64,000 nt of DNA from Prochilodus magdalenae (taxonomy: Eukaryota; Chordata; Actinopteri; Characiformes; Prochilodontidae): assembly GCA_024036415.1 (NCBI GenBank), contig JAMWET010001220.1, forward strand, positions 1,426,001 to 1,490,000. Direction: 5' to 3'. This document shows positions 60,681 to 64,000 of this stretch, piece by piece. Position numbers and translations under genes: made by a program. Below the pieces are notes generated by a model. It saw nothing but the letters and a program-made list of their open reading frames with translations. It ran no database searches and was not told the origin of the DNA. Every line of letters starts with the position of its first letter. Within the stretch, counting starts at the first letter, position 1.

Positions 60681-61319
60681 TCTCATTGTTTTAAATTAAA
60701 TGTGTCTCAACGTCTGAAAATCTGTGTGTAACTGTAAATTGTAAGTTGTCACTACAGAAACAAATATTTAACAATGCATTTCATTTAACTTTTTATTTTG
60801 TGTTTTATGAAAATTACTTTAAAAAATTAATGCAATTTATCAAAAATCATTGACCAAATTCAACCTGTGTTGTTTTGCCTAATACATACATCTATGTAAC
60901 ATGTTTTCACTCTAAGTACATAATAAATCTTCCTTGGCTTGAATGTAAGGTTCTAGGAAAAGCCTGTGTATTTTGTGGTCATTCATGTTTCCTAAAGGTT
61001 CCTCGAGCTTACACATCTTATTTCAAAAGTAAACAAATAAATAGCTCATCCACGGAAAGGGTCTCTAGGCAAATAAAAGTGTTTACTTCATGTCATGACT
61101 CTGTAGAACACGATACTTTCAAACTATTTCCATTGTTTGCCTATGCTTTGTTGGCTTATGTAATATTACACATTGTAAAGAGTATGTACAGAAACGCAGG
61201 GCTTCTGTCAGGCTACTGCAGCAAAACACTAATAATAGACAGACCATGTCTGAATAGATAAACTAAGCTTATGCAATATTTGCCATGTGGAACTCTAAAA
61301 ACAGTCAGTGCTGCCACCA
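60681..61319. other. Unassigned AT-rich sequence
   Basis: A 128-codon plus frame at 60875-61261 has no recognisable domain. No gene is called. Confidence 0.4.
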
Positions 61320-61716
61320 TCCCAGCTAGAAATGATTAGTTCTAAAAGCATTCAGAGAATATGCAATGCAGTATTCCATTAATGTTTTCAGTGGGGTGTT
61401 TTTTAGGGTAGAACATTCTGGAAAACATTCCATCATCTCGGGTCTCAGAAATATCCATCAAATATATTCTGAATGTTGTGCTGAGACTTTTTTGTTTTGT
61501 TATCATGTAAATAATCTGTGACCCTGACAGCATCCCCAAATCATCCTCTGAACATTGCAGGTAACATTGCATTTGATCTTCTAGCAACTTTGTCCTCAAT
61601 TATAAATATCTTTAAAATGTTCTGTGAACATTAAATTCAAACACTTTCTTAAAAACATTTTTACAACTTTTAATGTAGTTTACATTAGCCAAAGTTCAAT
61701 GTTCCCGGCTAGCTGG
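61320..61716. repeat. Repeat element with AACATT-type motif array and CCAGCTAG ends
   Basis: Begins TCCCAGCTAG and ends CTAGCTGG, a short inverted terminal match. Inside, GAACATTC, AACATTCC, GAACATTGC, TAACATTGC and GAACATTAA words recur irregularly. This resembles a dispersed teleost family built of degenerate short motifs around GAACATT. No coding capacity. Confidence 0.5.
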
Positions 61717-61999
61717 ATATATTTACTAAGCTCTTAGATATGGATCAGGCAATATCTAGCACATGGGAAAAGAAGTTTTCTTTAAAATGTGGCTGCAGCC
61801 ATGGATACACATGACCAAGCAGAGTTTACTTGTGTATGTCAAGGTCTTATTTAGCATATAGTGTTTCTAAAAACCTGCAAGTTGTATCATTGTTTTCACA
61901 TCTGCATTTGTGCCTGTTTAGAACACGTTATCTAATCATTCGTATTCAGTCTCATTCCTACTACGGAGGCTAAGGTTAACTGCCAGCTGTTTTACATTA
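61717..61999. other. Unassigned sequence
   Basis: No recognisable features. Confidence 0.4.
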
Positions 62000-62460
62000 G
62001 CTGCATGAAGAAACCATTTGAGGTGGCTCATTTAATACAGGCATGATATGTTAAGCTAAAAGACCTGACCTCTACATGGCATCCACAATGTCTCATGCTG
62101 CACTTGTCCTCCATCCACATCATAACAAGGAGGATAAGTCGGAGAGCCTTGCTGAACCGTCCATTAGTCTGCACTTCCTCAGATCTTAGACTTGTAGCTG
62201 TGCTGAGACTTTGTGCACCCCCACCGGCCCATCCTGTCCATCACAGAGCCTCTGCGGCCCACTGATGGAAATCCCAGGCCCAAGACTGGACCAAGCCAGC
62301 TGCAGGAGCCATCATGCTTTGTGTCTGTATGCCACACTCCAGGACACCAGGCAACAGGGGAGCTTTCTCTCTGGTAATCTGCATGGATATGAGCTACGAG
62401 CCTCTTTTCCACTTAAGCCATGGTCCCCGCGGGAACAGGCCAGGACATGATGGATATGCC
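62000..62460. other. Candidate conserved non-coding element
   Basis: GC-balanced and non-repetitive within AT-rich flanks. Overlapping short frames on both strands (62179-62450) have no domain. Regulatory role inferred from texture. Confidence 0.22.
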
Positions 62461-63229
62461 ATGACATTCACAGAGTAATAATTTACACACAAATGTGCTT
62501 CTGGATTTACAGAGATTCCCTGATTAGCATTTAGCTCTAAGTATCTATCAGGGGTGATTTTTTTAAAGAGTGGAGATTTTACAAGAAGGGGCATTTTATT
62601 ATTCATAATTACAGGACAGGAGTGCTGTTATGTAGTACTGTAAAATAATGAATGTTTTTGATGTTGCTTTAAAATGGGCAAAATGCATGTAATGACTGCA
62701 TATTGTGCCAAAGGCAGAGAAAATTAATCGGAAGCCTCAACAACTAAATAGTTTTTTGTATAGCCTACTCAAATTTTGTATTTATTGCCGCTTCCGTTTT
62801 TTCACTTTTTCATTTTTTTAAGGAAAACTCCAGGGATATTTTTACCTCTTTGTAGTGGGTTATATTTTCTGCCTCTTCTGATCTAAGTAATCCCAACACA
62901 TTCAGTGATGTTCTGTTGACCTATCAGGTTTTACAATGTGACATTTCCTCTTTAGTGATGCTGAACACTTTCAGAAACGTACTACATATTTATTCTGCCA
63001 CTTTCTGAAACTCACCAGAAGCATGAATAGGCCTAAACATCCAGTAATCCAGTTGCTTATGTGTAATAGCAATATTCTATAACTTACACAGACAGAAATG
63101 CTACAAAATAAAACATAATTAAAATATTTTGGTAACTAGAATGAATGAGTTTAAAAAATAATTAAATATTGTCATAAAATTTATTACAGAATCATCTACA
63201 GATCTGTTTATCATCAATAAGTTGATATT
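62461..63229. other. Unassigned AT-rich sequence
   Basis: No gene or named repeat is seen. Confidence 0.45.
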
Positions 63230-63430
63230 TTTTACAGCTTCCCACATACAGCTTTAAATCTACATGGGAAAAATGGCTTTAAATTAGTTTAGTACAAATA
63301 TGTACATTGGTTTCTTCCACATATAAGCTATATATCATTTTAGTGGGATATTAGAATCATTTTTACATGTATTTGCAAGAAACCTGATTTTGTCATTTCA
63401 AAACAGTCCAAACTTTTGAACTGTAGTGTA
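63230..63430 (-). mobile_element. Terminal fragment of a Tc1-type element
   Basis: In reverse the end reads TACAGTTCAAAAGTTTGGAC, a common fish Tc1/MITE terminus, followed by TGACAAAATCAGG-type sequence. The opposite end was not located; the inner boundary is a guess. Confidence 0.5.
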
Positions 63431-64000
63431 AGTACCATCTGATATTCTATATTTTGTCTTCATAGTTTTTAATTGATTTCAAATCCTATGTGGTGAAGTA
63501 CAAAGCCAAAGCAACAAAATGTGGAAGTAACCTACTTCCAGTAACTTCCAGACTGCACTATATAGTCTAGAAAAGGAGAAATATGAATCCAGAGAGGTTT
63601 AGACAGAATCTTTCGTGATTGCCCATTTGGGACCAAGAGAGACCATCAACCGGACTTAATGTTCAATAGAGAAAACCAATGAATCAATTTCCAAAAGTCC
63701 ACAAACCCACCAAAAGTTCAGCTGCCATCTGAAGTGCTTCCAGAATTCAGAGGTCAATTTATGCTCTTTTTCTCCCCCTTTTTCTTTCTTTTTCTCCAAG
63801 AGCAATAAAATAGATACTCTGAAAAACCCCTTCATGGCCCATTTCATTTTGGGCCATTTGCTCCATGTCTTCTCATCGTCTTGGCACAGGGTCTCATAGA
63901 ATCCCATACCTGCCTTTAGGCACAATTAACTCCACGAGGAAAGGACTATGCGGGTCACGGGGAGCCTCTTCCAAAAAATCTAAAGGAGCTTTCTCTAAAA
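63431..64000. other. Unassigned sequence at window edge
   Basis: No coding exon recognised. An 89-codon minus frame at 63656-63925 is Trp- and Lys-rich with no known domain. Confidence 0.4.

Noticed and set aside
1..64000. A bacterial-type operon or defence system
   Set aside because: No ribosome binding sites, clustered frames or prokaryotic proteins; repeat content and composition are those of a fish genome.

Overview
This window looks like intergenic or deep intronic DNA from a ray-finned fish. It is AT-rich and shows no operon structure and no long open frame outside mobile elements. The repeats are typical of teleosts: Tc1/mariner elements of the DD34E type, a tRNA-derived SINE with an L2-type LINE tail, LINE remnants, and several non-autonomous DNA transposons. 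The fold-back family and the SINE suggest an otophysan (characin, electric fish or catfish lineage), but that placement is inference from memory of repeat types. No host protein-coding gene could be identified. One short exon-like segment at 45095-45199 is the only non-transposon coding candidate I would keep.

Layout: 1-23 kb is mostly unassigned non-coding sequence, with an LTR-like repeat (1.69-2.34 kb), a 38-bp minisatellite (2.45 kb) and GC-richer patches that look more like conserved regulatory DNA than repeats. At 23.0-23.97 kb lies a diverged tandem array whose roughly 466-bp unit contains a small inverted-repeat transposon. The 32-39 kb part holds two copies of a fold-back element (32.18-32.79 and 38.37-38.91 kb) and a SINE (33.41-33.63 kb). 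A nearly complete Tc1-like transposon lies at 42.27-43.78 kb on the minus strand, with frameshifts in its transposase. Two much older Tc1 remnants follow at 48.36-48.96 kb and 50.10-50.50 kb. A LINE 3' remnant is at 53.2-53.9 kb. From 55.5 to 63.4 kb repeats dominate: a CpG-rich repeat with a 34-bp perfect hairpin, two copies of a common teleost repeat, a small TIR element at 60.0-60.26 kb, and an element rich in AACATT-type motifs at 61.3-61.7 kb.

No genes act together here. What the window records is mainly repeat turnover plus possible long-range regulatory DNA. The most unusual structures are three compact near-perfect hairpins (28436-28475, 48567-48596, 55974-56047). Two of them sit in sequences whose relatives lack the second arm, which points to local fold-back copying (template switching). 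I found no evidence for a new multi-gene system. Calls of conserved non-coding DNA rest only on composition and motif texture and need a genome alignment.
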